From: Eriocheir sinensis
Taxonomy: Eukaryota > Arthropoda > Malacostraca > Decapoda > Varunidae
Reading direction: 5' to 3'
Assembly: GCF_024679095.1 (NCBI RefSeq)
Contig: NW_026110839.1
Coordinates: 1 to 64,000, forward strand
DNA length: 64,000 nucleotides
Shown: piece after piece, positions 33,301 to 53,112 of the stretch
How positions within the stretch are numbered: position 1 is the first letter of the stretch
Layout of the letters: each line of letters starts with the position of its first letter
Translations under genes and position numbers: made by a program
The notes under the pieces: generated by a model
What the model saw: only the letters and a program-made list of their open reading frames with translations
Database searches by the model: none
Told to the model about the DNA's origin: nothing

Positions 33301-34617
33301 AAATTTACGTTATTTTAAGTGTATTTGTTTATGTATTTTCATTCAAATTTACAGTATTTTATGTGTATTTTCTATATGTATTTCAATACAAATTTACCTA
33401 ATTTTATGTGTATTTTGTATATTTATTTTCATACAAATACACATTCTTTTATTGACATTTTGTTTATTTATTTTGACGCGAATTTACATTATTTAATGTG
33501 TATTTTTTATATATATTTTTATTCGTATTTACATCCTTTCATGTGTATTTTGTATATTTATAAAAAATGCGTTATTTTATGGGTATTTAGCATCTTTATT
33601 TTCATAAAAATTTATATTATTTTATTTACATTCTGTGTATTTTTTTTAATACGATTTTACATTATTCTATTTGTGTTTTGTATATATATTTTTTATACAT
33701 ATTTACATTATTTAATGAGTATTTTTTATATATATTTTATACAAATTTATATTAATTTAAGTGTATTTGTTTATATTTTTTCATTCAAATTTACATTATT
33801 TTATGTGTATTTTGTATATGTATTTCTTTACAAATTTAACTTGTTTTATGTGTATTTTGTATATTTATTTTCATACAAATTTAGCTTATTTTTGTGTATT
33901 TTTATATATAGTTTTATACAAATTTACGTTATTTTATGTGTATTTTGTATATGTATTTTCATACAAATACACATTCTCTTATTGGTATTTTGTTTATTTA
34001 TTTTGATACGATTTTTATGTGTATTTTGTATTCATTTTTGATTCGTATTTTCTTAATTTTATTTGTATTTTGTATATATATATTTATAGAAATCTACGTT
34101 ATTTTATGTGTATTCGTATATATATTTTGAAACAAATTTACATTGTTTTATATGTTTTTTGCATATCTATTTCAATACAAATTTACCTTATTGTATGTGC
34201 ATTTTGTATATTTATTTTGATAAAAATTCAAATATTTTATATGTATTTTGGTATATATAATTTTATAAAAAATGCGTTATTTTATAGGTATTTTGCACCT
34301 TAGTTTTCATACAAATGTACATTATTTTATTAATATTCTGTGTATATATTTTTAACGCTTTTATATTATACTATTTGTGTTTTGTATATATTTTTTTATA
34401 CATATATTCATTATTTAATGTGTATTTTTTATATATATATTTTATACAAATTAACGTTATTTTAAGTGTATTTGTTTATATAATTTCATTCAAATTTGCA
34501 TTATTTTATGTGTATTTTGTATATGTATTTAAATACAAATTTACCTAATTTTATGTGTATTTTGCATATTTATTTTCATACAAATTTAAATTATTTTTGT
34601 GTTTTTTTTGTATATAC
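33301..34617 (+). repeat. Satellite, A-extension plus B-type mosaic
   Basis: 33,302-33,990 is collinear with about 57,856-58,480, sharing the unusual GGGTATTTAGCATC word (33,583 and 58,135). From about 34,010 it switches without a strand change to B-type monomers matching 32,600-33,178, ending at J1a again. This is a recombination seam between two module types. No gene is seen. Confidence 0.7.
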
Positions 34618-34637
34618 ATATAGAGTAAATTTCTATG
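34609..34637. repeat. Strand-switch junction J1a (copy 3)
   Basis: GTATATACATATAGAGTAAA, again with B-type satellite on the left and D-type on the right. Confidence 0.8.
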
Positions 34638-36920
34638 AAAATATATATTCAAAATACATATAAAAATATGTAAATAAGTTTAAAAAAATATATATCAAAT
34701 ACACCTAAAAAAATGAAAATTCGTATCAAAATAAATAAACAAAATTCCGATAAAAGAACGTATATTTGAAGGAAAATAAATATACAAAATACACATAAAA
34801 TTACGAAAATTTGAATAAAAATATAAACAAAAAAACTAAAAAATAAATTTCAATTTGTATTAAAACAGATATATAAAATACACATATAATTAGTTAAATT
34901 TGTATTTAAATACATGTATAAAATACACATAAAATAATGTAAATTTGTATGAAATGAAAACAAATTCACATAAAATAACGTACATTTGTATAAAATAGAT
35001 ATACAAAATATACATAGAATAATGTAAAATCGTATCAAAATGAATACACAGAATATCAATAAAATAATGTAATTTTGTATGAAAATAAAGATGCAAAATA
35101 CCCATAAAATAAAGCATATTTTTTTAAAAATACATATACAGAATACACATAGAATAATTAAATTTGTATTAAAATTAATATACAAAATGCACGTACAATA
35201 AGGTAAATTTGTATTGAAAAAATATACAAAATGCACATAAAACAATGTATATTTCTTTCAAAATATATATACGAATACATATAAAATAACGTATATTTCT
35301 ATAGAAATATATATACAAAATACACATGAAATGACGTAAATACGTATAAAAATATATATACACAATACACATTAAATAATGTAAATTCGCATCAAAATAA
35401 ATAAACAAAATATCAATAAAAGAATGTGTATTTGTATGAAAATAGATATACAAAATACACATAAAATATTGAAAAAATATACAAAATGCACAAAAAACAA
35501 TGTATATTTGTTTCAAAATATATATACGAATACACATAAAATAACGTATATTTCTATAGAAATATATATACAAAATATTTGTATGAAAATAAATATACAA
35601 AATACACATAAAATATTGTAAATTTGTATAAAACTCTATTCAAAAAATACACAAAAATTATTTAAATTTGTATAAAAATATATATACAAAATACCCATAA
35701 AACTAGTTAAATTTCTATTGAAATACATATACAAAATACACATAAAATAATGTAAATTTGAATGAAAATATATAAACAAATACACTTAAAATAACGTAAA
35801 TTTGTATGAAATATATATAGAAAATACACATTAAATAATGTATATATGTATAAAAAAATATATACAAAACACAAATAGAATAATGTAAAATAGTATCAAA
35901 ATAAATACACAGAATATTAATAAAATAATGTAAATTTGTATGAAAATAAAGATGCAAAATACCCATAAAACAACACATTTTTTATGAAAATATATATACC
36001 AAAATACACAAAATATTTAAATTTGTATTACAATAAATATACAAAATGCACATACAATAAGGTAAATTTGAATTGAAATAGATATGCAAAATACACATAA
36101 AACAATGTAAATTTGTTTCAAAATATATATACGAATACAGATAAAATAACGTAGATTTCTATAAAAATATATATACAAAATACACATAAAATCTAAATTC
36201 GTATCGATTTAAATTAAGAAAATAACAATAAAATAATGTAATTTTGGATGAAAATATATATAGAAAACACACATAAAATAACCTAAATACAAATACATAT
36301 ATACACATTAAATAATTTAAAATTGAATGAAATAAATATACAAAATAAACATAAAATAAGGTAAATTTGTAATAAAATATATGTAAGAATACACATAAAA
36401 TAATATAAATTTGTATGAAAATATATATACAAATACACATAAAATAACATGAATTTGTATAAAATTTGTTTCAAAATATATACGAATACACACAATAAAA
36501 TAACGTAAATTTTTATGAAAATGGATATATAAAATACATATAAAATAGTTTAAATACGTTGAAAAATATATATACAAAATACACATAAAATAATGTAAAT
36601 TCGTAAAAAATTAAATACACAAAATTCCAATAAAAGAATGTATATATGTGGGAAAATAAATATACAAAAAACAAATAAAATAACTAATATTTGTATAAAA
36701 ATATATACAAAAATACACAAAAATAATTTAAATTTGTTTGAAAATAGATATGCAAAATACACATAAAGTTAGGCAAATTTGTATTGAAATACATATACAA
36801 AACTCACATAAAATAATGTTAATTTGCATGAAAATATATAAACAAATACTTTATAAAATCACGTAAATTTGGATAAAATATATATATACAAAATATACAT
36901 TAAATATTTTAAATATGTAT
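34618..36920 (-). repeat. Satellite, D-type passing into B-type
   Basis: D-type satellite from J1a to about 35,990 (collinear with 43,820 and 58,910 onward), then a seam to B-type at about 36,190 (AAAATCTAAATTCGTATCG), ending at J2. Inside the D part about 250 bp is repeated in tandem: the GCACA..AACAATGTATATTT block occurs at about 35,232 and again at about 35,487. No gene is seen. Confidence 0.65.
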
Positions 36921-36955
36921 AAAAATATATTATATTATATATATTTTTACTGATA
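36907..36955. repeat. Strand-switch junction J2 (copy 5)
   Basis: AAAAATATATTATATTATAT followed by CTGATATTTGCGTTATT, in the same form as at 20,655. Confidence 0.8.
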
Positions 36956-38945
36956 TTTGCGTTATTTATGTGTATTTTGTATATGTTTTCTCATAGAAAT
37001 TTACAATATTTTGTTGGTATTTTGTCTATTTATTTTGATACGAATTACATGATTATTTGTGTATTTTTTACATTTTTTATACGTATTTACATTATTTAAT
37101 GTGTATTTTGTTTATATATTTTTATACAAATTTAAGTTATTATATGTGTATTTGTATAGGTATTTTGATACAAATTTACATTATTTTATGTATTTTGTAT
37201 ATATATTTCAATTCAAATTTAGCTTATTTTATGTGTATTTTGTATATCTATTTATTTTAATACTAAATCAAATATTTTATGTTTTTTTCGTATATAGATT
37301 TTTATAAAAAATGCGTTATTTTATGGGTATTCTTCATCTTAACTTTCATACAAATTTACATTATTTTATTAATATTTTCTGTATTTATTTTGATACGATT
37401 TTACATTATTTTATTTGTGTTTTGTATATATTTTTTTATAAATATTTACATTATTTAATGTGTTTTTTGTATATATATATGATACAAATTTACGTTATTT
37501 TAAGTCTATATGTTTATATATTTTCATTCAAATTTACATTATTTTATGTGTATTTTGTATATGTATTTCAATACAAATTTACCTATTTTTATATTTTTTT
37601 GTATATTTATTTTCATACAAGTTTAAATTATTTTTGTGTATTTTTGTATATAGTTTTATACAAATTTAGGTTATTTTATGTGTATTTTGTATATCTATTT
37701 TCAAACAAATACACATTCTTTTCATGATATTTTGTTTATTTATTTTGACACGAATTAACATTATTTAATGTGTATTTTCTATATATATTTTTATACGTAT
37801 TTACATTATTTCAAGTGTATTTTGTATATATATTTCTATAGAAATCTGCGTTATTTTATGTGTATTCGTATAAATATTTTGAAACAAATTTACATTGTTT
37901 TATGTGTATTTTGCATATTTTTTCAATACAAATTTACCTTATTGTATGTGCATTTTGTATATTAATTTTAATACTAATTTGATTAATCTATGTGTATTTT
38001 TGTATATGTATTTTTATAAAAATATGCTTTATTTTATGGGTATTTTGCATCTTTATTTTCATACAAATTTACATTATATTATCGATATTCTGTGTATTTA
38101 TTTTGATATGTTTTTACATTATTCTATGTGTATTTTGTATATATATTTTATATAAAATGTATTTGTTTTAATTTCATACAAATCTACATTATTTTATGTG
38201 TTTTTTGTACATGTATTTAAATACAAATTTAACTAGTTATATGTGTATTTTGTATATCTATTTTGTATGTATATTTTCATAGAAATTTACTCTATTTTAT
38301 GAGTATTCGTATATATATTTTGATACAAATTTACATTATTAATGTGTATTTTGCATATCTATTTCAATACAAATTTCTTTTATTGTACGTGCATTTTGTA
38401 TATTTATTTTAACCCAAATTTAATTATTTTATATGTATTTTTGTACATATGTTTTTATGCAAATATGCGTTATTATATGGATATTTTGCATCTTTATTTT
38501 CATACAAATTTACATTATTTTATTGATATTCTCTTTATTTATTTTGATACGATTCAACATTATTCTATGTGTTTTTTGTATTTATTTTTTTATACATATT
38601 TACATTATTTAATGTTCATTTTGTAAATATATTTTATCCAAATTTACATTATTTTATGTGTATTTTTTTATATATTTTTATACATATTTACATTATTTTA
38701 TGTGTTTTTTGTATACATATTTTTCTACGCATTTAAATTATTTTATGTGTATTTTGTATATACATTTTCATAAAAAAATTACGTTATTTTATTTTGTGTA
38801 TAAGTATATATTTTGATACAAATTTTATACAAATTCATGTTATTTAATGTGTATTTGTATATATATTTTCATACAAATTTATACTATTTTATGTGTATTT
38901 TTTCATATATTTCATTACAAATTTACCTTATTATTTAATGTGTAT
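36950..38945 (+). repeat. Satellite, A module copy A5 (truncated)
   Basis: A module from J2, collinear with 20,658-22,650. It breaks off in TTACCTTATTATTTAATGTG at about 38,940, where a short flipped piece begins. No gene is seen. Confidence 0.75.
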
Positions 38946-38949
38946 TTGT

Positions 38950-39080
38950 ATTGAAATACATATACAAAACTCACATGAAATAATGTAAATTTGTATGAAA
39001 ATATATAAACAAATACATATAAATTACGTAAATTTGGATGAAATATATATACAAAATATACATTAAATATTTTAAATATT
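38950..39080 (-). repeat. Satellite, about 130-bp flipped B sliver
   Basis: Three monomers of B-type satellite in minus orientation, directly before another J2. A5 and A6 are therefore tandem copies separated only by this sliver. No gene is seen. Confidence 0.7.
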
Positions 39081-39110
39081 GAAATATATTATATATATTT
39101 TTATTGATAT
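39070..39110. repeat. Strand-switch junction J2 (copy 6)
   Basis: GAAATATATTATATATATTT followed by ATTGATATTTGCGTTATT. The core is slightly shortened. Confidence 0.75.
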
Positions 39111-42100
39111 TTGCGTTATTTATGTGTATTTTGTATATGTTTTCTCATAGAAATTTACATTATTTTATTGGTATTTTGTCTATTTATTTTGATACGAATT
39201 ACATGATTATTTTTGTATTTTGTACATTTTTTTATACGTATTTACATTATATAATGTGTATTTTGTTTATATATTTTTATACAAATTTACGTTATTATAT
39301 GTGTATTTGTATAAGTATTTTGATACAAATTTACTTTATTTTATGTATTTTGTATATATATTTCAATTCAAATTTAGCTTATTTTATGTGTATTTTGAAT
39401 ATCTATTTATTTTAATACAAAATCAAATATTTTATGTTTTTTCGTATATATATTTTTATAAAAAATGCGTTATTTTATGGGTCTTTTGCATCTTAGTTTT
39501 CATACAATTTTACATTATTTTATTAATATTTTCTGTATTTATTTTGATACGATTATACATTATTTTATTTTTGTTTTGTATATATTTTTTTATACATATT
39601 TACATTATTTAATGTGTTTTTTGTATATATATTTGATACAAATTTACGTTATTTTAAGTCTATATGTTTATATATTTTCATTAAAATTTACATTATTTTA
39701 TGTGTATTTTGTATAAGTATTTCAATACAAATTTACCTAATTTTATATGTTTTTTGTATATTTATTTTCATACAAGTTTAAATTATTTTTGTGTATTTTT
39801 GTATATAGTTTTATACAAATTTAGGTTATTTTATGTGTATTTTGTATATCTATTTTCATACAAATACACATTCTTTTCATGATATTTTGTTTATTTATTT
39901 TGACACGAATTAACATTATTTAATGTGTATTTTGTATATATATTTTTATACGTATTTACATTTTTTCATGTGTGTTTTGTATATATATTTCTATAGAAAT
40001 CTGCGTTATTTTATGTGTATTCGTATATATATTTTGAAACAAATTTACATTGTTTTATGTGTATTTTGCATATTTTTTTTAATACAAATTTACCTTATTG
40101 TATGTGCATTTTGCATATTAATTTTAATACAAATTTGATTAATCTATGTGTATTTTTGTATATATATTTTTATAAAAATATGCTTTATTTTATTGGTATT
40201 TTGCATCTTTATTTTCATACAAATTTACATTATTTTATTGATATTCTGTGTATTTATTTTGATATGATTTTACATTATTCTATGTGTATTTTGTATATAT
40301 ATTTTATATAAAATGTATTTGTTTTCATTTCATACAAATCTACATTATTTTATGTGTTTTTTGCACATGTATTTAAATACAAATTTAACTAGTTATATGT
40401 GTATTTTGTATATCTATTTTGTATGTATATTTTCATAGAAATTTACTCTATTTTATGAGTATTCGTATATATATTTTGATACAAATTTACATTATTAATG
40501 TGTATTTTGCATATCTATTTCAATACAAATTTACTTTATTGTTCGTTCATTTTGTATATTTATTTTAATACAAATTTAATTATTTTATGTCTTTTTGTAT
40601 ATATATTTTTATGCAAATATGCGTAATTATATGGATATTTTGCATCTTTATTTTCATACAAATTTACATTATTTTATTGAAATTCTCTTTATTTATTTTG
40701 ATACGATTTAACATTATTCTATGTGTTTTTTGTATATATTTTTTTATTTATATATTTACGTTATATATATTTTCATCAAAAATTACATTATTTTATTGGT
40801 ATTTCTTAATTTAATTCGATACGAATTTAGATTATTTCATAGGTATTTTGTATACACATTTTTACACTCATTTACATTATCTAATGTGTGTTTTGTATAT
40901 ATATTTTTATGCAAATTTATCTAATGTTCATTTTTGTACATATATTTTTATAGAAATTTGCGTTATTTTATGTATATAGTTTTATATAAATTTTCGTTAT
41001 TTTATGTGCATTTTGTATATTTATATTTATACAAATACACATTCTTTTATTGGTATATTGTTTATTTACATTTATACGAATTTACATTATTTTATGTGTA
41101 TTTTGTAAACATTTTTATATATGTATTTACTTAATTTTATGTGTATTTTGTATATGTATTTTTATAGAAATCTACGTTGTTTTATGTGTATTCGTATATA
41201 TATTTTGAAACAAATTTACATTATTTTATATGTATTTTGCATATCTATTTCAATACAAATTTACCTTATTGTATGAGCATTTTGTATATTTATTTCAATA
41301 CAAATTTTGGTATCAATAATTAAAAAAAAAATGCGTTATTTTAAACGTATTTTGCATCTTAATTTTCATTTTATATGTACTTTGAATATATATTTTTATA
41401 CGCCCTTACATTATTTAATATTTATTTTGAATATATATTTTTATACAAATTCATGGTATTTTATGTGTATTTGTATATATATTTTCATATAAATTTACAT
41501 TATTGTATGTGTATTTTGTACATATATTTTATTACAAATCTACCTTATTTTATGTTTATTTTGTATGTGTATTTTGTATATTTATATTTATCCAAATACA
41601 CATTCTTTTATTGGTATTTTTTTTATTTATTTTAATTCGAAGTTACATTATTTTATGTGTATTTTGAATACATTTTTTTATACGTATTTACTTAATCTTA
41701 TGTGTATTTTGTATATATAATTTTATTGAAATCTATGTTTTTTTATTTGTATTCGTATATATATTTTGAAACAAATTTACATTGTTTTATATGTATTTCT
41801 GCATATCTCTTTCAATACTAATTTACCTTATTGTATGTGTATTTTGTATATTTATTTCAATACAAATTTTAAAAAAATTATGTGTATTTTGTATATGTAT
41901 TTTTAAAAGAAATGCGCTATTTTATGGGAATTTTGCATCTTTATTTTCATCCAAATTTACATTATTTTATTGATATTCGGTGTATTTATTTTGATACGAT
42001 TTTACATTATTCTATTTGTTTTTTGTATATACTTTTTTTTATACATATTTACATTATTTAATGTGTATCTTGCATATATATTTTATACAAATTTATTATC

Positions 42101-42250
42101 TATTATCTATTTTCATACAAATACACATTCTTTTCATGATATTTTCTTTATTTATTTTAACACGAATCTAGTAAACATTATTTGATATGTATTTTGTATA
42201 TATATTTTTATACGTATTTACATAATTTCATATGTATTTTGTAAATATAT
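39105..42250 (+). repeat. Satellite, A module copy A6 (internal deletion) then E-like satellite
   Basis: Collinear with A3 and A7 to about 40,755. There TATATTTACGTTATATATAT bridges a gap of roughly 420 bp relative to A3 (about 22,345-22,765). It continues to about 41,340, where GGTATCAATAATTAAAAAAA is shared with A7 near 57,102. From 41,350 it matches E (47,210-48,270), including ATTATCTATTATCTATTTTC near 42,092. No gene is seen. Confidence 0.7.
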
Positions 42251-42254
42251 TTAA

Positions 42255-43155
42255 TAGATATTCAAAATACACATAAAATAACCTATATTTGTATCAAACT
42301 ATATACAAAAATACACAAAAATATTTTAAATATGTATGAAAATAAATATACAAAATACACATAAAATTAGGTAAATTTGTATGGAAATACATATACAAAA
42401 TACACATAAAATAATGTAAATTTGAATGAAAATACATAAACAAATACACTTAAAATAACGTAAATTTGTATAAAAAAATATAAACAAAACACAAATAGAA
42501 TTATGTAAAATCGTATCAAAATAAATACACAGAATATTAATAAAATAATGTAAATTTGAATGAAAATAAGGAGGCAAAATACCCTTAAAATAACGCATTT
42601 TTTTTATTTATAAAAATATATATACCAAAATACACATAAAAAAATTAGATTTGTATTAAAATAAATATATAAAAAACACATACAATAAGGTAAATTTGTA
42701 TTGAAATAGATATGCAAAATACATATAAAGCAATGTAAATTTGTTTCAAAATATGTATACGAATACACATAAAATAACGTAGATTTCTATAAATATATAT
42801 ATACAAAATACACATAAAATGAAGTAAATACGTATAAAAAAATGTATACAAAATACACATAAAATATTGTAAATTCGTATCAAAATAAATAAACAAAAAA
42901 CCAATAAAAGAATGTGTATTTGTATAAATATAAATATACAAAATACACATAAAATAACGTAAATTTATATAAAACTATATACAAAAATACACACAAGTAA
43001 TTAAATTTGTATGAAAATATATACAAAATACACACAAAATAAGCTAAATTTGAATTGAAATATATATACAAAATACATGAAATAAAGTAAATTTGTATCA
43101 AAAAATTTATACAAATACACATATAATAACGTAAATTTGTATGAAAATATATAAA
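42255..43155 (-). repeat. Satellite, minus-oriented segment
   Basis: Minus-oriented satellite similar to 27,700-28,500, entered at TTTAATAGATATTCAAAATA and left at AAATATATAAATTATTTTAT. No gene is seen. Confidence 0.6.
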
Positions 43156-43815
43156 TTATTTTATTAATATTCGGTGTATTTATTTTGATACGATTTTACA
43201 TTATTCTATTTGTTTTTTGTAGATACTTTTTTATACATATTTACATTATTTAATGTGTATCTTGCATATGTATTTTATACAAATTTATTATCTATTATCT
43301 ATTTTTATACAAATACACCTTTTCATGATATTTTGTTAATTTATTTTGACACGAATACACATTAAATAACATGAATTTGTATAAAATTTGTACCTTATTG
43401 TATGTGCATTTTGTATATTTATTTTAATACAAATTCAAGTATTTTATGTGTATTTTGTAATATATAATTTTATAAAATATGCGTTATTTTATAGGTATTC
43501 TGCATCTTAGTTTTCATACAAATGTACGTTATTTTATTAATATTCTGTGTATATATTTTGATACGATTTTATATTATACTATTTGTGTTTTGTATATATT
43601 TTTTTATACATATTTTCATTATTTAATGTGTATTTTTTATATATATTTTATACAAATTAACATTATTTTAAGTGTATTTGTTTATTTAATTTAATTCAAA
43701 TTTACATTATCTTAAGTGTATTTAGTATATGTATTTCAATACAAATTTACCTAATTTTATGTGTATTTTGTATATTTATTTTCATACAAATTTAATTTTT
43801 TTTTTTTTTGTATAT
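43156..43815 (+). repeat. Satellite, plus-oriented, with a 50-bp flipped piece
   Basis: E-like monomers to about 43,350, about 50 bp in minus orientation (ACACATTAAATAACATGAAT to about 43,400), then B-type monomers matching 32,750-33,178 up to J1a. This is a dense recombination seam. No gene is seen. Confidence 0.65.
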
Positions 43816-47205
<3,390 letters not shown>

Positions 47206-47206
47206 A

Positions 47207-49284
<2,078 letters not shown>

Positions 49285-52200
49285 CAAATTTAATTATTCT
49301 ATGTGTATTTTTGTATATGTATTTTCAAAAAAAATATGCTTTATTTTATGAGTATTTTGCATCTTTATTTTCATACAAATTTACTTTATTTTATTGATAT
49401 TCTGTGTATTTATTTTGATACGATTTTACATTATTCTATGTATATTTTGTATATATATTTCATACAAATGAACGTTATTTTATGTGAATTTGTTTTCATT
49501 TCATACAAATTTACATTATTTCATGTGTATTTTGTACATGTATTTAAATGCAAATTTAACTAATTATATGTGTATTATGTATATCTATTTTCATACAAAT
49601 CGAAATTAATTTTGTGTATTTTAGTATATATTTTTATTCAAATTTTCGTCATTTTATGTGTATTTTGAATATTTATTTTCCTACAAATATACGTTCTTTT
49701 ATCGGAATTTTGTTTATTTATTTTGATACGAATTTTCATTATTTTAGGTGTATGTGATATATATATTTTTATACTTATTTACATAATTTTATATGTATTT
49801 TGAATATATATTTTCATAGAAATTTACTCTATTTTATGTGTATTCGTATATATATTTTGATACAAATTTACATTATTTATGTGTATTTCGCATATCTATT
49901 TCAATACAAATTTTCTTCATTGTATGTGCCTTTTGTATATTTATTTTGATACAAATTTAATTATTTTATGTGTACTTTTGTATATATATTTTTAAACAAA
50001 TTTGCGTTATTATATGGGTATTTTGCATCTTTATTTTCATACAAATTTACATTATTTTATTGATTGTCTGTTTATTTATTTTGATACCATTTTACGTTAT
50101 TCTCTGTATTTTGTATATGTATTTTTAGACATATTTGCATTATTTAATGTATATTTTGTACATATATTTAATGGAAATCTACGTTTTCTTATGTGTATTT
50201 GTTTATATATTTTCATACAAATTTACATTATTTTATGTGTATTTTGTATATGTATTTTAAAAAAAATTGCCTAATTTCATGTGTATTTTGCATATCTATT
50301 TTCAAACAAATTTAAATTATTTTTGTGTATTTTTGTATATATTTTTATTCAAATTTTTGTTATTTTATTTGTATTTTGTATATATATTTTCCTACAAATA
50401 TACATTTTTTTAGAGGAAATTTTGTTTATTTATTTTGATACGAATTTTCATTATTTTATGTGTATTTTGTATATATATTTTTCTATGTATTTACATTATT
50501 TTATGTGTATTTTGTATATATATTTTCATAAAAATTTAAGTAATTTTATTGTGAGCAGTCGTATATATTTTGATAAAAAAATTCATTATTTTATGTGTTT
50601 TTTGCATATCTATTTCAATAAAAAATCTACCTTATTGTATGTGTATTTTGTATATTTATTTTAACACAAATTCAATTATTTAATGTGTATTTTTGTATAT
50701 ATTTTTTTTTAAATTTGAGTTATTTTATGGGTATTTTGCATCTTTAATTTTATAAGATTTTACATTACGTACATATCTTTTATACGTCTTTACATTATTT
50801 AATGTGTGTTTTGTTTATATATTTATATACTAATTTACGTTATTATATGTGTATTTGAATATATATTTTGATACAAATTTACATTATTTTATGTATTTTC
50901 TATATTTATTTCAATTCAAATTTAGCTTATTTTATGTGTCTTTTGTATATCTATTTTCATACAAATTTAATTATTTTTGTTTATTTTTGTAAATAGTTTT
51001 ATACAATTTTACGTTATTTTATGTGTATTTTGTATATTTATATTTATACAAGTAAACATTCTTTTATTGGCATTTAGTTTATTTATTTTGATACGAATTT
51101 ACATTATTTTATGTGTATTTTGTATACATTTTCTTATACGTATTTACTTCATTTTATGTGTATTTTGTATATATATTTTTATAGAAATCTACGTTATTTT
51201 ATGTATATTCGTATATATATTTTGAAACAAATTTACATTGTTTTATGTGTATTTAGCATATCTATTTCAATACAAATTTACCTTATTTTATGTGCATTTT
51301 GTATATTTATTGTAATACAAATTTAAATATTTTATGTGTATTTTGGTATGTATATTTTCATAAAAAATGCATTGTTTTATGGGTATTTTGCATCTTTATT
51401 TTCATACAAATTTACATTATTTTATTAATATTCTGTGTATTTATTTTGATACGATTTTACATTATTCTATTTGTGTTTTGTATATATTTTTTTATACATA
51501 TTTACATTATTTAATGTGTATTTTCTATATATATTTCATACAAATTTACGTTATTTTAAGTGTATTTGTTTATATATTTTCATTCAAATTTACATTATTT
51601 TATGTGTATTTTGTATATGTATTTCAATAGAAATTTAACTAGTTTTATGTGTATTTTTGTGTATTTTTTGAATAGAGTTTTATACAAATTTACAATATTT
51701 TATGTGTATTTTGTATATCTATTTTCATACAAATACACATTCTTTCATTGATATTTTGTTTATATATTTTGTCATTTCATATGTATTTTGTATATATATT
51801 TCTATAGAAATATACGTTATTTTATGTGTATTCATATATATATTTTGAAACATATATACATTGCTTTATGTGCATTTTGTATATTTTTTCAATACAAATT
51901 TACCTTATTGTACGTGCATTTTGTATATTAATTTTAATACAAATTTAATTATTCTATGTGTATTCATGTATATGTATTTAAAAAAAAAAAAGGTTTATTT
52001 TATGGGTATTTTGCATCTTTATTTTCATACAAAATTACATTATTTTATTGATATTCTGTGTATTTATTTTGATACGATTTTACATTATTCTATGTATATT
52101 TTGTATATCTATTTTATACAAATGTACGTTATTTTACGTTAATTTGTTTTCATTTCATACAAATTTACATTATTTTATGTGTATTTTGTACATGTATTTA

Positions 52201-52488
52201 AATACAAATTTAACTAATTATATGTGTATTTTGTATATCTATTTTCATACAAGTTGAAATTTATTTTTTTGTTTTTTTGTATATATTTTTATTCAAATTT
52301 TCGTAATTTTATGTGTATTATGTATATTTATTTTCCTACAAATATACGTTCCTTTATCGGATTTTTTTTTATTTATTTTGATACGAATTTTCATTTTTTT
52401 AGGTGTATTTGATATATATATTTTTATACTTATTTACATAATTTTATATGTATTTTGAATATATATTTTGATAGAAATTTACTCTATA
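49285..52488 (+). repeat. Satellite, D module copy D3 (full length)
   Basis: Plus-oriented full D module from J4 to J1a. It is internally two-fold: the first 550 bp (to the ACTCTATTTTATG word near 49,830) recur in diverged form at about 51,950-52,485. It is the inverted twin of D2 and D4. No gene is seen. Confidence 0.8.
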
Positions 52489-52500
52489 TGTATATACAAA
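52472..52500. repeat. Strand-switch junction J1a (copy 5, reverse orientation)
   Basis: TTTACTCTATATGTATATAC is the exact complement of the J1a core at 13,326, now with D on the left and B on the right. Confidence 0.8.
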
Positions 52501-53016
52501 AAAACACAAAATTTTTTTAAATTTGAATGAAAATAAATATACAAAATACACATAAAATTAGGTAAATTTGTATTGAAATACATATACAAAATACACTTAA
52601 AATAATGAAAATTTGAATGAAATTATATAATCAAATACACTTAAAATAACGTTCATTTGTATGAAATATATATAAAAAATACACATTAAATAATGAAAAT
52701 ATGTATCAAAAAATATATACAAAACACAAATAGTATAATATAAAATCGTATCAAAATATATACACAGAATATTAATAAAATAATGTACATTTGTATGAAA
52801 ACTAAGATGCTAAATACCTATAACATAACGCATTTTTTATAAAATTATATATACCAAAATACACATGAAATATTTGAATTTGTATTAAAATAAATATACA
52901 AAATGCACATACTATAAGGTAAATTTGTATTGAAATAGATATGCAAAAAACATATAAAACAATGTAAATTTGTTTCAAAATATATATACGAAGACACATA
53001 AAATAACGTAGATTTC

Positions 53017-53112
<96 letters not shown>

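Noticed and set aside
33319..34041. Open frame of 240 codons
   Set aside because: It crosses a seam between two satellite module types and is not conserved as a frame in either parent module.
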